From: Candidatus Roseilinea sp.
GTDB lineage: Bacteria > Chloroflexota > Anaerolineae > J036 > Brachytrichaceae
Direction of reading: 5' to 3'
NCBI GenBank assembly: GCA_025998955.1
Contig: AP024676.1
Coordinates: 558,001 to 622,000, forward strand
Length of the DNA stretch: 64,000 nucleotides
Shown: positions 15,616 to 22,803 of the stretch, in pieces
How positions within the stretch are numbered: the first letter of the stretch is position 1
How the letters are laid out: every line of letters starts with the position of its first letter
Translations under genes and position numbers: made by a program
The notes under the pieces: generated by a model
Database searches by the model: none
Told to the model about the DNA's origin: nothing
Seen by the model: the letters and a program-made list of their open reading frames with translations, nothing else

Positions 15616-16152
15616 GCTGCCGAATAGGCGCGCGAAGAATTCGCGAATCGCCTGGATGAGCCGGCCGAAGAAGCCTGGCTGGGCAACGGGCGCTTCGATC
15701 ACGCCTTCGGCGATCTCGACTTGCGCCTTCATGCACTCGAAGAATTTGCCGCTCAGGTTTTGCGTCACGCTGCTCATCAGACGCGTGGCCATGCCGGCGA
15801 TGCTGCCGACGATGGTGACGTCGGCCGTCCACGCCAGGTCGGTCGTGCGGTTGTCGCCATCGGACAACATGAAGCTGGCCACGACGTTTGCCGTGTTGCC
15901 CTGACCGGTGCCGCGTGCCTTGATCGTGCCGGACGTCGGAGGGTTCAACTCGGTCAGCTCGACGTCGGTGTTGAACTTCACCTTGACCGTGCCGAAGCCG
16001 ACGCTGGCGACCACTTTGAATTTTTTGTTCGGCTCGATCACTTCCATGGATTCGACGCCGGGCGCGCAGCGGGCGACGGCATCGGGGTTTGTCAGGAATT
16101 GCCACACTTTTTGACGTGGCGCGTTGATGTTGACGCTTCCATTCAGTTGCAT
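15598..16152 (-). CDS. CoxG-like SRPBCC domain protein, orphan
   Basis: The 184-residue protein begins MQLNGSVNINAPRQKVWQFL and continues NPDAVARCAPGVESMEVI, the usual start of the carbon monoxide dehydrogenase subunit G (CoxG) group of START/SRPBCC lipid-binding folds. The central strands (KVVASVGFGTVKVKFNTDVE, then TTDLAWTADVTIVGSIAGMA) complete the helix-grip fold. A C-terminal helix (VTQNLSGKFFECMKAQVEI) is followed by an amphipathic basic tail, FFGRLIQAIREFFARLFG, that looks membrane-binding. No coxLMS genes are near, so CO oxidation is not implied; in family members CoxG recruits partners to membranes or binds quinones. The start at 16152 has GGAG at a suitable distance, and an upstream in-frame start (16224) is less likely. 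Confidence 0.82.
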   Translation of the reverse strand: MQLNGSVNINAPRQKVWQFLTNPDAVARCAPGVESMEVIEPNKKFKVVASVGFGTVKVKFNTDVELTELNPPTSGTIKARGTGQGNTANVVASFMLSDGDNRTTDLAWTADVTIVGSIAGMATRLMSSVTQNLSGKFFECMKAQVEIAEGVIEAPVAQPGFFGRLIQAIREFFARLFGSKTEAR

Positions 16153-16460
16153 TGCATGCTCCGATTCAATTGACTTGCATGATTTGGCTCCAAGCAACAA
16201 AAAGTGCCGCAGCCACAAGCCCAATCCTCGAATATTTCATGCAAGCAGATTACACTGTTTTGCGAAATCGGCAACGGCGCGAATGAGCTGCTAAACAAGA
16301 TCGTAGGGTAAACGTCAAGCACCCTCCCCCAAAAAAAAACGCCACAATATAGATGGCAAGTATCGCAGTTCTACAAGGTAGTTCACTTACATGACCTTCG
16401 AACTACAAGGCCTTCAGAACACACCAAGTATCAGTCTGTTCCAAATGATAGGAGGTGGAT
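16153..16460. other. Divergent intergenic region with a C5-A9 tract
   Basis: This 308-bp gap separates the leftward CoxG-like gene from the rightward DUF2690-like gene. It contains a CCCCC-AAAAAAAAA tract at 16326-16339 followed by an AT-rich CAATATAGAT stretch that could serve as a -10 region. Composition drops in GC here and stays low through 17670. No gene is seen. Confidence 0.45.
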
Positions 16461-16883
16461 ATGAAAGCTAAGAACGCGTGCATTGCTTTGTTTTTGCTCG
16501 TGATGCTCATGTTGATCGGTTTGCCATCGAATCGCGCCGTCGCGGCCTGCTATGGATCCAGTTGCAATGGGAAGGATCCAGTTGATGAAGGTTGTAGCGG
16601 CTACACAGCCACCTATCGAACGCTCACTGGTGTCGCCGGTCGAATCCAAGTGCAGTTGCGATACTCACCAGGTTGCAATGCCAATTGGTCGCGTACCATC
16701 AGCCTCGACCAGACAAAATACCTACTGGCCGGCTTGGATAATCTAGGCTACGGCACGGCAATCTATGGAGGCACTGTTTACAGCGACATGTGGAATGGAG
16801 GCGTTGTCAACTGTGCTTATGGAGGCGCGAAGCGCATCTTGTCGGCAGCTTGGAATCCGTATGGCTACGCTCCGTGCGCCTAG
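16461..16883 (+). CDS. Small secreted DUF2690-like protein
   Basis: The 140-residue product has a clear signal peptide: MKAKNACIALFLLVMLMLIG, then a cleavage-type site at RAVAA. The mature part starts CYGSSCNGKDPVDEGC, the hallmark of DUF2690, which binds or decorates the cell surface in actinobacteria and chloroflexi by unknown means. Six cysteines are present in the mature part (CYGSSC, the C before SGY, GC, NC, PCA), so disulphides are likely. The ribosome binding site is strong, with AGGAGG at 16450-16455 and 5 nt spacing, and it fixes the start at ATG 16461. Base composition is lower in GC than the flanks, shared with the next gene, so the pair may have been acquired together. Confidence 0.8.
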   Translation: MKAKNACIALFLLVMLMLIGLPSNRAVAACYGSSCNGKDPVDEGCSGYTATYRTLTGVAGRIQVQLRYSPGCNANWSRTISLDQTKYLLAGLDNLGYGTAIYGGTVYSDMWNGGVVNCAYGGAKRILSAAWNPYGYAPCA

Positions 16884-16950
16884 GATGCAAACCAGCGATT
16901 AGGCTATACAGCTTAACGAGGTTTAGCCTGACCAATTTGGGAGGATAACT

Positions 16951-17670
16951 ATGATTAGCCAATTGAGTTCTAAACCTATCAGGAATACCACACGCGCCGA
17001 GCGTCAGAGCTGGACAAAATGGTTTGCAGTTTTGGTCGCCGGTGTGGTGATACTTGCGGGCATAGCGTTCACGGCAGCACGTCTCGGTGTGTCTCTACAG
17101 ACTCCAACCAAACCCGCCGATGCCGATATTCAGCCACAGGTGTTTATCGTGCCTCAATCGGAACTGCCAGCAGTAACGGTGCCAATGCCGCAAAAGAAAG
17201 TTGCTTCCCAAGCGAGCAACAATATTACGCCAGCATCAGTTGCCGAACAGGTGCAAACGGTGAGTATGAACAACGTCACTGCACAGTTACGCAGCGTCGG
17301 CATCGTGGGTGGAGTGGCTGAAGCTGATGTGTGTTTGCATTTACCGAGCAACGCCGATTGGCTGCCCGAAGCCCGGATGACCGTGGCTGGGAACGCAATC
17401 GAGGCAGATTCTATGCAGCTTCTTGACGCGAAGAATCCTGCCACGTATGAAAGCAGCAACCGCTGCTATAGATTCGGCTTTCCGATTCAACTTGGAGGTG
17501 AAAGCATCGCGGTGAATACGCCAGTGCAGGTGACAGTTACACGTTTGGTCAAGTCGTTGCCTGAAGTGAGTCCTGAGCAGGCTGCCAACGCCGGGGCCGC
17601 CACGACCGGCGAAGTCGTCGAAGGTCCGTGGACGTTCACAACGAACTTTAGGACAACGGGCACGCAGTAA
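16951..17670 (+). CDS. Single-pass membrane protein with extracytoplasmic domain, unknown
   Basis: The 239-residue protein has a 27-residue basic cytoplasmic tail and one transmembrane helix, WFAVLVAGVVILAGIAFTAA (about residues 25-44). A Pro/Thr/Gln-rich spacer follows (50-95), then a beta-rich domain (about 105-205) containing VGIVGGVAEADVCLHLPSNA and SSNRCYRFGFPIQLGGE with two cysteines that could pair. The end, EGPWTFTTNFRTTG, is strand-like. The domain resembles an Ig-like or DUF4352-like module, but I cannot name it. GGAGG with 6-7 nt spacing precedes the ATG. It follows the DUF2690-like gene by 67 nt and shares its lower GC. The intact hairpin terminator after it suggests a two-gene unit. 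Confidence 0.7.
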   Translation: MISQLSSKPIRNTTRAERQSWTKWFAVLVAGVVILAGIAFTAARLGVSLQTPTKPADADIQPQVFIVPQSELPAVTVPMPQKKVASQASNNITPASVAEQVQTVSMNNVTAQLRSVGIVGGVAEADVCLHLPSNADWLPEARMTVAGNAIEADSMQLLDAKNPATYESSNRCYRFGFPIQLGGESIAVNTPVQVTVTRLVKSLPEVSPEQAANAGAATTGEVVEGPWTFTTNFRTTGTQ

Positions 17671-17696
17671 GTTTCGCTTCGCTGGCTGCTGTTTAG

Positions 17697-17729
17697 ACCG
17701 CGAAGGGCGTTTCGACCTTCGCGGTTTTG
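17697..17729 (+). terminator. Rho-independent terminator
   Basis: A perfect 10-bp stem, ACCGCGAAGG with CCTTCGCGGT, has a 9-nt loop and runs into TTTTGG. It lies 27 nt after the stop of the membrane protein gene. Confidence 0.72.
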
Positions 17730-17789
17730 GCTTTCCCAACATGACCGTTTTGTGACTGCCTGCTGTCAGCTTGAACACGCGACTTGCGT

Positions 17790-17795
17790 TAAACT
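17790..17795 (+). promoter_or_regulatory. -10-like hexamer TAAACT, 6 nt before ATG 17802
   Basis: It matches TANNNT with a 6-nt gap to the start codon and no Shine-Dalgarno, consistent with leaderless transcription of the Uma2 gene. Confidence 0.35.
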
Positions 17796-17801
17796 ACGCG
17801 C

Positions 17802-18380
17802 ATGATTCAGCGGGCGCACAAGTGGTTCACGCCGGAAGAGTATCTGGCGCAAGAAGAAGTCGCGCAGACGAAGAGCGAGTTCTTCCGTGGCGAGATATTC
17901 GCCATGGCCGGGGGAACGCCTGATCACAACACAATGAGCGCGAATACGATCGCTGCGCTCGCACGTGCCTTGTATGCGCATCCCTGTCGAACCTTCACCA
18001 GCCACCAGCGTATCTACATCGAGAAGCATGGCCTGTACACCTACCCAGATGCTGTCGTCGCGTGCGGCCGGCTGCAGTTTGCCCCCACGCACAAAGATAC
18101 GATCACCAATCCGGTGTTGATCGTCGAGGTGTTGTCCGACGCGACGCGCGACTACGATCGCGGCGCGAAGTTCGAGTTGTATCGCGACATCCCGGCGTTG
18201 CGCCATTATCTGTTGATAGATTCGGATGCGGTGCGCGTCGAATACTACCGCCGGCAGAACGGCGACTGGGTGTTCAGCGCCTATACGCGCCTGGACGACG
18301 GGATCGCCATCCCGCTCGAAGCCGGGACGATCGCGCTTCGCGTAAGCGATCTATACGACAAAGTGGAATTCGAAGCGTAA
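17802..18380 (+). CDS. Uma2 family (DUF820) PD-(D/E)XK nuclease-like protein
   Basis: The 192-residue protein fits the Uma2/DUF820 group, abundant in cyanobacteria and Chloroflexota. It starts with FTPEEYLAQEEVAQTKSEFF and has the GEIFAMAGGTPDHNTMSANT segment. The nuclease core has PDAVVACG with D83, PVLIVEVLSDATRDYD with E109, and GAKFELYRDI with K123, giving the D-x(n)-E-x(n)-K arrangement of the fold, then LRHYLLIDSDAVRVEYYRR. Function in vivo is not established for the family, and many copies sit alone as here. It is separated from the preceding unit by a terminator and from the next gene by 13 nt. Confidence 0.88.
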   Translation: MIQRAHKWFTPEEYLAQEEVAQTKSEFFRGEIFAMAGGTPDHNTMSANTIAALARALYAHPCRTFTSHQRIYIEKHGLYTYPDAVVACGRLQFAPTHKDTITNPVLIVEVLSDATRDYDRGAKFELYRDIPALRHYLLIDSDAVRVEYYRRQNGDWVFSAYTRLDDGIAIPLEAGTIALRVSDLYDKVEFEA

Positions 18381-18393
18381 CGCTCTTTCATCA

Positions 18394-20352
18394 ATGAACG
18401 ACTTCATGCTGGCGCGCAACCTACGTCTTGCGCTGCTCTCCGCCCTTGCCGGCCTCCTCGCGGTGGCCGTCGTCCTCACACCGGCTGTCGTCCACGCCGA
18501 GACCAAGTCGCTGGTATGGACGCGGCTGGATACCGAGATCGAGGTGCAGCCCAACGGCGACCTGAAGATCACCGAGACCAACGTCATTGACTTCACCAGC
18601 GGCACTTTCTCCTGGGGCTTTCGCGACATCGAGCTCTCCCGCGTGACCGACGTGCGCGATATCGTGGTAACAGAGAGCGGCCAGCCGCTCGAGACTGAAA
18701 TCGTCTATACCGACGACAACAAGCTGCGCATCAAGTACTACTTCCTGAGGCCGGCGCGCGACGAGCAGCGCACGTTTGTGCTGAACTACACCGTCGTCGG
18801 CGCGACGCGCTACTACGATGCAGGCGACCAGGTGTTCTGGGCCGCGGTGTATCCAGAGCGCAACGGGTTTGCCGTGCAGAACGCGCGCGCGGTCGTCCGG
18901 CTGCCTGCCGGCGCGACGGCGACCAACGCCGAGGTGTATGGCGTGCGCGCCGATGTCAAGGGCCTGGGCGAAAGCGTGGTCGTGGCCGAGGCACTACAGC
19001 CGATCCCCAGCGGCGACCAGATGGAGATCCGTGTGCAATTCCCGCACGGCATCATCACCGGTGGGCCGCCGCCGTGGCAACGCGCCTACGACGAGCGCCG
19101 GCGCTTCGAGGAAACCGAGAAGCCGCGCTACGATTTCTTCACCCTACTCGCTGCGCTGCTCATCTTCTTCGGCGGGCCGGCCTTGGCTGCTGTGCTCTAC
19201 TACACGCGCGGCCGCGATCCCAACGTCGGGCTCATCGCCCAATATCTCACCGAGCCACCCGATGTGCCCCCAGGTGTGGCCGGCACGCTGATTGATGAAA
19301 CGGCCGACATGCAGGACGTGGTTGCGACGCTTGTGGACTTGGCGCGGCGCGGCGTGCTGACGATGAAAGAAAAGCCCGTCGAAGCGTTGGGCGGCGCGCT
19401 CACCGTCACAGACTGGACGTTCGCGCCGGGAGAGAACTTCGGCAAGGTGGGGCTGCGACCGTTCGAGCAGAAACTGGTGGATGCGCTGCAACTCAATCAG
19501 GGCGAACGGGTGCTGTCCAGCTTCCGCAACAATTTCTATGCCCGGTTGCCCGAACTTCAGAACGCGCTATACGATGAGCTGGTCCGGGCGGGCTATTACA
19601 ACCATGCGCCCAACGCCACGCGCTCGACCTATCAGTCACTGGCAATGATCATCGGGGTAATCGCCGCGTTGGCTTTTTGTGCTTCGATCGCTCTGTTGAG
19701 CGAGCTGACTGACTACGCCATCTGTCTGCCCATCGCGCTCGGCGTCACGGCCGCGGCCTTCTTCCTCATCGCCAGGAACATGCCGGCGCGCACCCGCAAG
19801 GGCGCGGATATGCGCATGCGCGCCGAGGCCTTCAAGCGTTATTTGCAGAATATCGAGAAATACACCGACGTCAAGGAATCGAAGGATTTATTCGAGAAGT
19901 ACCTGCCCTACGCCGTCGCCTTCGGCTTGGAGCATAGTTGGACGAAGAAGTTCGCGGCAGTGGACGCGCCAATGCCGCCCTGGTATGTGCCGGTTTGGCC
20001 GCGGCCGTACTACGACCCCTACTACGGCGGCCGGCGTGGGCCGGTCGTCATGGCCGGCGCGCCGGGTTCAGGCGAAGTGCTCGGCCGGTTGGAGCCACGT
20101 GGCGACATCAGTGGCCAGGCGCGCGCCGATGGCGGCATCGAGGGCATGGAGAAGAGCATGGGGCGCGGCATCAGCTCGATCGAGGGGGGGTTGGCCTCGA
20201 TGTTCGAATCCATGTCCACTACGTTCGGCAGCCGGCCGGTCTCCAGCCCGAGCCGAGGTGGGTGGAGCAGCGGCCGTTCCGGCGGTGGTTGGAGCGGTGG
20301 CGGTGGGGGCGGCGGGGGCAGCTCCGGCGGTGGTGGCGGTGGTTTCGGCTAG
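18394..20352 (+). CDS. DUF2207 membrane protein with Gly/Ser-rich C-terminus
   Basis: This 652-residue protein has a signal peptide ending near AVVHA/E (residue 35). An extracytoplasmic DUF2207 domain follows (about 36-235: WTRLDTEIEVQPNGDLKITE, then FRDIELSRVTDVRDIVV). A transmembrane helix spans about 248-270 (TLLAALLIFFGGPALAAVLY). A cytoplasmic part includes a winged-helix-like region, TLVDLARRGVLTMKEKP. Two more helices lie at about 412-435 and 440-458, followed by YLPYAVAFGLEHSWTKKF, a family signature. The C-terminus (610-652) is Gly/Ser-rich and ends SGGGGGGFG, as in many DUF2207 proteins. It heads a co-directional set with a zinc-ribbon, a helical and an SPFH gene. The function is unknown; a membrane-stress or envelope role is inference from the neighbours. 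Confidence 0.85.
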   Translation: MNDFMLARNLRLALLSALAGLLAVAVVLTPAVVHAETKSLVWTRLDTEIEVQPNGDLKITETNVIDFTSGTFSWGFRDIELSRVTDVRDIVVTESGQPLETEIVYTDDNKLRIKYYFLRPARDEQRTFVLNYTVVGATRYYDAGDQVFWAAVYPERNGFAVQNARAVVRLPAGATATNAEVYGVRADVKGLGESVVVAEALQPIPSGDQMEIRVQFPHGIITGGPPPWQRAYDERRRFEETEKPRYDFFTLLAALLIFFGGPALAAVLYYTRGRDPNVGLIAQYLTEPPDVPPGVAGTLIDETADMQDVVATLVDLARRGVLTMKEKPVEALGGALTVTDWTFAPGENFGKVGLRPFEQKLVDALQLNQGERVLSSFRNNFYARLPELQNALYDELVRAGYYNHAPNATRSTYQSLAMIIGVIAALAFCASIALLSELTDYAICLPIALGVTAAAFFLIARNMPARTRKGADMRMRAEAFKRYLQNIEKYTDVKESKDLFEKYLPYAVAFGLEHSWTKKFAAVDAPMPPWYVPVWPRPYYDPYYGGRRGPVVMAGAPGSGEVLGRLEPRGDISGQARADGGIEGMEKSMGRGISSIEGGLASMFESMSTTFGSRPVSSPSRGGWSSGRSGGGWSGGGGGGGGSSGGGGGGFG

Positions 20353-20423
20353 CAGAATCGGGTTTACAGGAGGAGCCATCGCGCATATCCTGTGAACCGT
20401 TGACGAGGAGACACACGGGAACA

Positions 20424-20933
20424 ATGAGTCAAGGCAAAACGCTCGGCTACATCCTGATCGGCATCGGGGCAGGCATCTTCCTCCTTGGTGCGGCGTGGGC
20501 ATTCGGCGGCTCGATCGAAACGCAAGGCGCGCGCATTCTGGCCACCGCGTTCGCGTTCATCGTCGCCGCACCGCTGGTCGGGTTCGGCATTTACACGTTG
20601 AACAAGGGCAAGCTGGAAGCGGCCGAGGAGATGCACATCAAGCAGCAGCAGAAGCTGCTCGGCTTGGTACAGACGCAGGGTAAGGTGGATATCTCGATGG
20701 CGGCGGTCGAGTTGGGCCTCAATCGCGATCAGATGAAGCAGTTGATCTATGACCTAATCGGCAAACAGTTGTTCAGCGGCTATGTGGACTGGAACGACGG
20801 CGCGCTGTATTCTTCCGATGCGTCGAAGCTGAAGGGCGGTTCATGTCCGAAGTGCGGCGGTCCGTTGACGCTCGCCGGCAAAGGATTGGTAAAGTGTCCC
20901 TACTGCGGCAGCGAGATCTTCACGACGTCGTAG
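20424..20933 (+). CDS. Two-helix membrane protein with winged-helix-like and zinc-ribbon domains
   Basis: The 169-residue protein has two transmembrane helices (residues about 8-27 and 38-58), and a cytoplasmic helix, LEAAEEMHIKQQQKLLGLVQ. A winged-helix-like domain follows (about 80-130: KVDISMAAVELGLNRDQMK, then GYVDWNDGALYS). The end is a zinc ribbon with C141-P-K-C144 and C158-P-Y-C161. The layout, membrane anchor plus PCI-like helix plus zinc ribbon, is seen in clusters with SPFH and DUF2207 genes. ATG 20424 is preceded by GAGGAG about 14 nt upstream. The frame is open far upstream, but only because it runs antiparallel through the GC-rich end of the DUF2207 gene. Confidence 0.8.
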   Translation: MSQGKTLGYILIGIGAGIFLLGAAWAFGGSIETQGARILATAFAFIVAAPLVGFGIYTLNKGKLEAAEEMHIKQQQKLLGLVQTQGKVDISMAAVELGLNRDQMKQLIYDLIGKQLFSGYVDWNDGALYSSDASKLKGGSCPKCGGPLTLAGKGLVKCPYCGSEIFTTS

Positions 20934-21014
20934 GATCATCGCCGGCTCCCTACTCCCGGATTGGTGCGCAGGAGCGTAAGTCGGGATGGGGGCGTCGGCA
21001 CAACAGGAGGAAAG

Positions 21015-21533
21015 ATGAGTGCAAACTACGAGAACATCCGGAGAGAAAGGGGGACGCTCGAAAGCCTTATCGGCAAACTCCCCGGCTACAAGGGCTACAA
21101 GGAAAAGGAGATGCGTCGTGAAGCCGACCGGCTTCTGCGTGAAGCGCTGGTGCGCGATTTCACGCTGCAACTGGACCGCCTCACACCAATCCAGAATGCT
21201 GTGCTGGACAACATCGGCGTCGAGTGGATGGACGACATCGGCGCGCTCAAGACATCGCTGCAGACGCTGATAGATCGCATTCGCCATGCCCCGCAGGGCT
21301 ATGCCGGCTTCTTTGACGCCGTGCGTGTAAAGGAGGACGACCTCGACCGGATCGAGGAATTCGACCGGCAACTCCTTGGCGAGCTGGACAAGATCCGAGC
21401 CGTGATTGATGACTTGGAGAACGCGGCGGGTGATCCGGCAACGCTGAAGACGGCGCTGACGGACGCCAAAGAGACGGTGAAGGCGGCTTCGGACTTGTTC
21501 GCGCAGCGCAGCAAGGTGATCACGGGGATTTAA
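21015..21533 (+). CDS. Helical protein of the SPFH/DUF2207 cluster, unknown
   Basis: The 172-residue product is predicted all-helical and highly charged, without signal peptide or membrane helix. It starts MSANYENIRRERGTLESLIG and continues KLPGYKGYKEKEMRREADRL. Two long helices follow (about 40-75 and 110-150), including DDLDRIEEFDRQLLGELDK and ETVKAASDLFAQRSKVI. The family is known to me only as a hypothetical protein that recurs beside SPFH-type genes in Chloroflexota, so the guilt-by-association call is weak. A good Shine-Dalgarno (AGGAGG ending 4 nt before ATG) sets the start at 21015 rather than at the open-frame start 20961. It is followed by a heptamer array and then the SPFH gene. 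Confidence 0.65.
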   Translation: MSANYENIRRERGTLESLIGKLPGYKGYKEKEMRREADRLLREALVRDFTLQLDRLTPIQNAVLDNIGVEWMDDIGALKTSLQTLIDRIRHAPQGYAGFFDAVRVKEDDLDRIEEFDRQLLGELDKIRAVIDDLENAAGDPATLKTALTDAKETVKAASDLFAQRSKVITGI

Positions 21534-21617
21534 GGATTACGACTTCCCACGCTTCCCACTCCTTACTCCCTACTTCCCTAGCGCAAGTCGGGAGTGGGGA
21601 GTCGGGTATGGAAATGG
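21534..21617. repeat. Heptanucleotide-register array with inverted halves
   Basis: Counting from the base after the stop, 84 bp divide into 12 heptamers. CCCACTC, CTTACTC, CCTACTT and CCCTAGC at 21555-21582 are followed by GGGAGTG, GGGAGTC and GGGTATG at 21590-21610. The G-rich units are complementary to the C-rich units, so the array can fold into a stem before the SPFH start. Similar CTCCCAC units occur at 188-194 and CCCTACT at about 20948. Confidence 0.65.
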
Positions 21618-21635
21618 GGAACAAAAAGGAGAGAA

Positions 21636-22676
21636 ATGGCTCGAATCATTGATGTAATCGAATGGCCGGATCAGGGGCCCAACGACATCGTCAAGCGCGT
21701 GCCGGAGCAGGGCAGCGGCGACATCCGCCTCGGCTCGCAGGTGATCGTGCGCGGAGCGCAGGTGGCCGTCTTCTACCGCGACGGCAAGGCGCTGGATATG
21801 TTCACCGAGGGGCGTCACACGCTCACCACGATGAACTTGCCGATCCTGAGCAGCCTGATCGGCCTGGCGACGAACGACCGCACGCCTTTCCCGGCCGAGG
21901 TGTACTTCGTCACCACGAAGGAATTCGTGGACATGAAGTGGGGCACGCCGGGCGAGATCACCGTGCCGGACGCCGTGCTCGGCATGGTCCAGTTGCGCGC
22001 CTTCGGCAACTATTCCATGCAGATCAAAGATCCGCAGCGCTTCGTCAACCAGATCGTCGGTGTGCAGGGTATCTACACCACTTCGCAAATCCAGGATTAC
22101 CTGCGTGGCATCTTGGTCAGCGAGATCGCCAGCGTGATGGGCGCGACGATGAAGACCAAGTCACTGCTCGACTTGGCGGCGCTCCAGTCCGACCTCGGTG
22201 CAGCCATTCAGGCCAAAGCGGCGGACGACTTCGAAGCCGTCGGCATTGCGCTGAAGAAGGTCTATGTCGTTAGCATTCAGCCCGGCGAGGAGACGGCCAA
22301 AGCTATTGCCACGCGCAGCGCGATGGGCGCGGTCGGCGCAACGTACACGCAGTATCAGGCCGGCCAGGCGATGCGCGAAGCAGCGCAGAACCAGAGCGGC
22401 GGCGGCGCAGGCGTTGGCGCGGGCCTCGGCGCCGGCATCGGCATCGGCCAAGCGATGGCCGAGGCCATCCGGCAGGGCATGCAACAGCAAGCGCCGCAAC
22501 AGGCGCCACAGCAACCTGCCGGCGGCGGCGCAGCCACAGCGCCGGTGACCAAGGCGCAGATCGAGCAGGCGCTAATCAACCTCGACGTGCGCTTGGCGAA
22601 CGGCGAGATCAGTGAAGCGACCTACAACAAGCTGCGCGAGAACCTGGAGAAGGCGCTGCAGAACGCGGCGAGCTAG
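21636..22676 (+). CDS. SPFH domain protein with C-terminal SHOCT-like motif
   Basis: The 346-residue protein belongs to the SPFH/YdjI (virion core protein-like) group. The SPFH domain covers about residues 20-210 (VIEWPDQGPNDIVKRVPEQG, then LGSQVIVRGAQVAVFYRDGK, RAFGNYSMQIKDPQRFVNQI, and DFEAVGIALKKVYVVSIQPG). A Gly-rich linker (about 250-290) and a Gln/Pro/Ala linker (295-308) lead to a C-terminal SHOCT-like hairpin, IEQALINLDVRLANGEISEA with the following YNKLRENLEKAL. In Bacillus, YdjI-type SPFH proteins act with membrane partners in PspA-related envelope stress; a similar role here is inference. AAGGAGAG precedes ATG 21636. It is the last gene of the four-gene module. Confidence 0.88.
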   Translation: MARIIDVIEWPDQGPNDIVKRVPEQGSGDIRLGSQVIVRGAQVAVFYRDGKALDMFTEGRHTLTTMNLPILSSLIGLATNDRTPFPAEVYFVTTKEFVDMKWGTPGEITVPDAVLGMVQLRAFGNYSMQIKDPQRFVNQIVGVQGIYTTSQIQDYLRGILVSEIASVMGATMKTKSLLDLAALQSDLGAAIQAKAADDFEAVGIALKKVYVVSIQPGEETAKAIATRSAMGAVGATYTQYQAGQAMREAAQNQSGGGAGVGAGLGAGIGIGQAMAEAIRQGMQQQAPQQAPQQPAGGGAATAPVTKAQIEQALINLDVRLANGEISEATYNKLRENLEKALQNAAS

Positions 22677-22680
22677 CCCA

Positions 22681-22729
22681 GAGGTCAGAGGTCAGAGGTC
22701 AGAAGTCAGAGGTCAGAGGTCAGAGGTCA
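22681..22729. repeat. GAGGTCA heptamer array, seven units
   Basis: GAGGTCA three times, GAAGTCA once and GAGGTCA three times stand in perfect 7-bp register, 4 nt after the SPFH stop. The same unit makes up most of 55227-55282, more than 32 kb away. Confidence 0.9.
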
Positions 22730-22761
22730 GAATCCAGGCTCCTGCGGGGAGCCTGGGTTCT
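22729..22761. terminator. 14-bp hairpin after the SPFH gene
   Basis: AGAATCCAGGCTCC pairs with GGAGCCTGGGTTCT with a single T-G wobble and a TGCGG loop. It follows the heptamer array directly and lies 43 nt before ilvE. There is no T-run on the + strand, so factor-independent termination is not certain; a mobile palindrome or an ilvE leader hairpin is also possible. Confidence 0.5.
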
Positions 22762-22803
22762 GGCATGCGGTGACCTTGCGATTCGATCACGAGCGGAACG
22801 ATC

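Noticed and set aside
15598-16152. Carbon monoxide dehydrogenase locus
   Set aside because: Only a CoxG-like protein is present; no coxL, coxM or coxS and no Mo-cofactor insertion genes lie nearby, so CO oxidation is not supported.
22681-22729. CRISPR array
   Set aside because: Units are 7 bp with no spacers, so the arrays are tandem repeats, and no cas gene is present.
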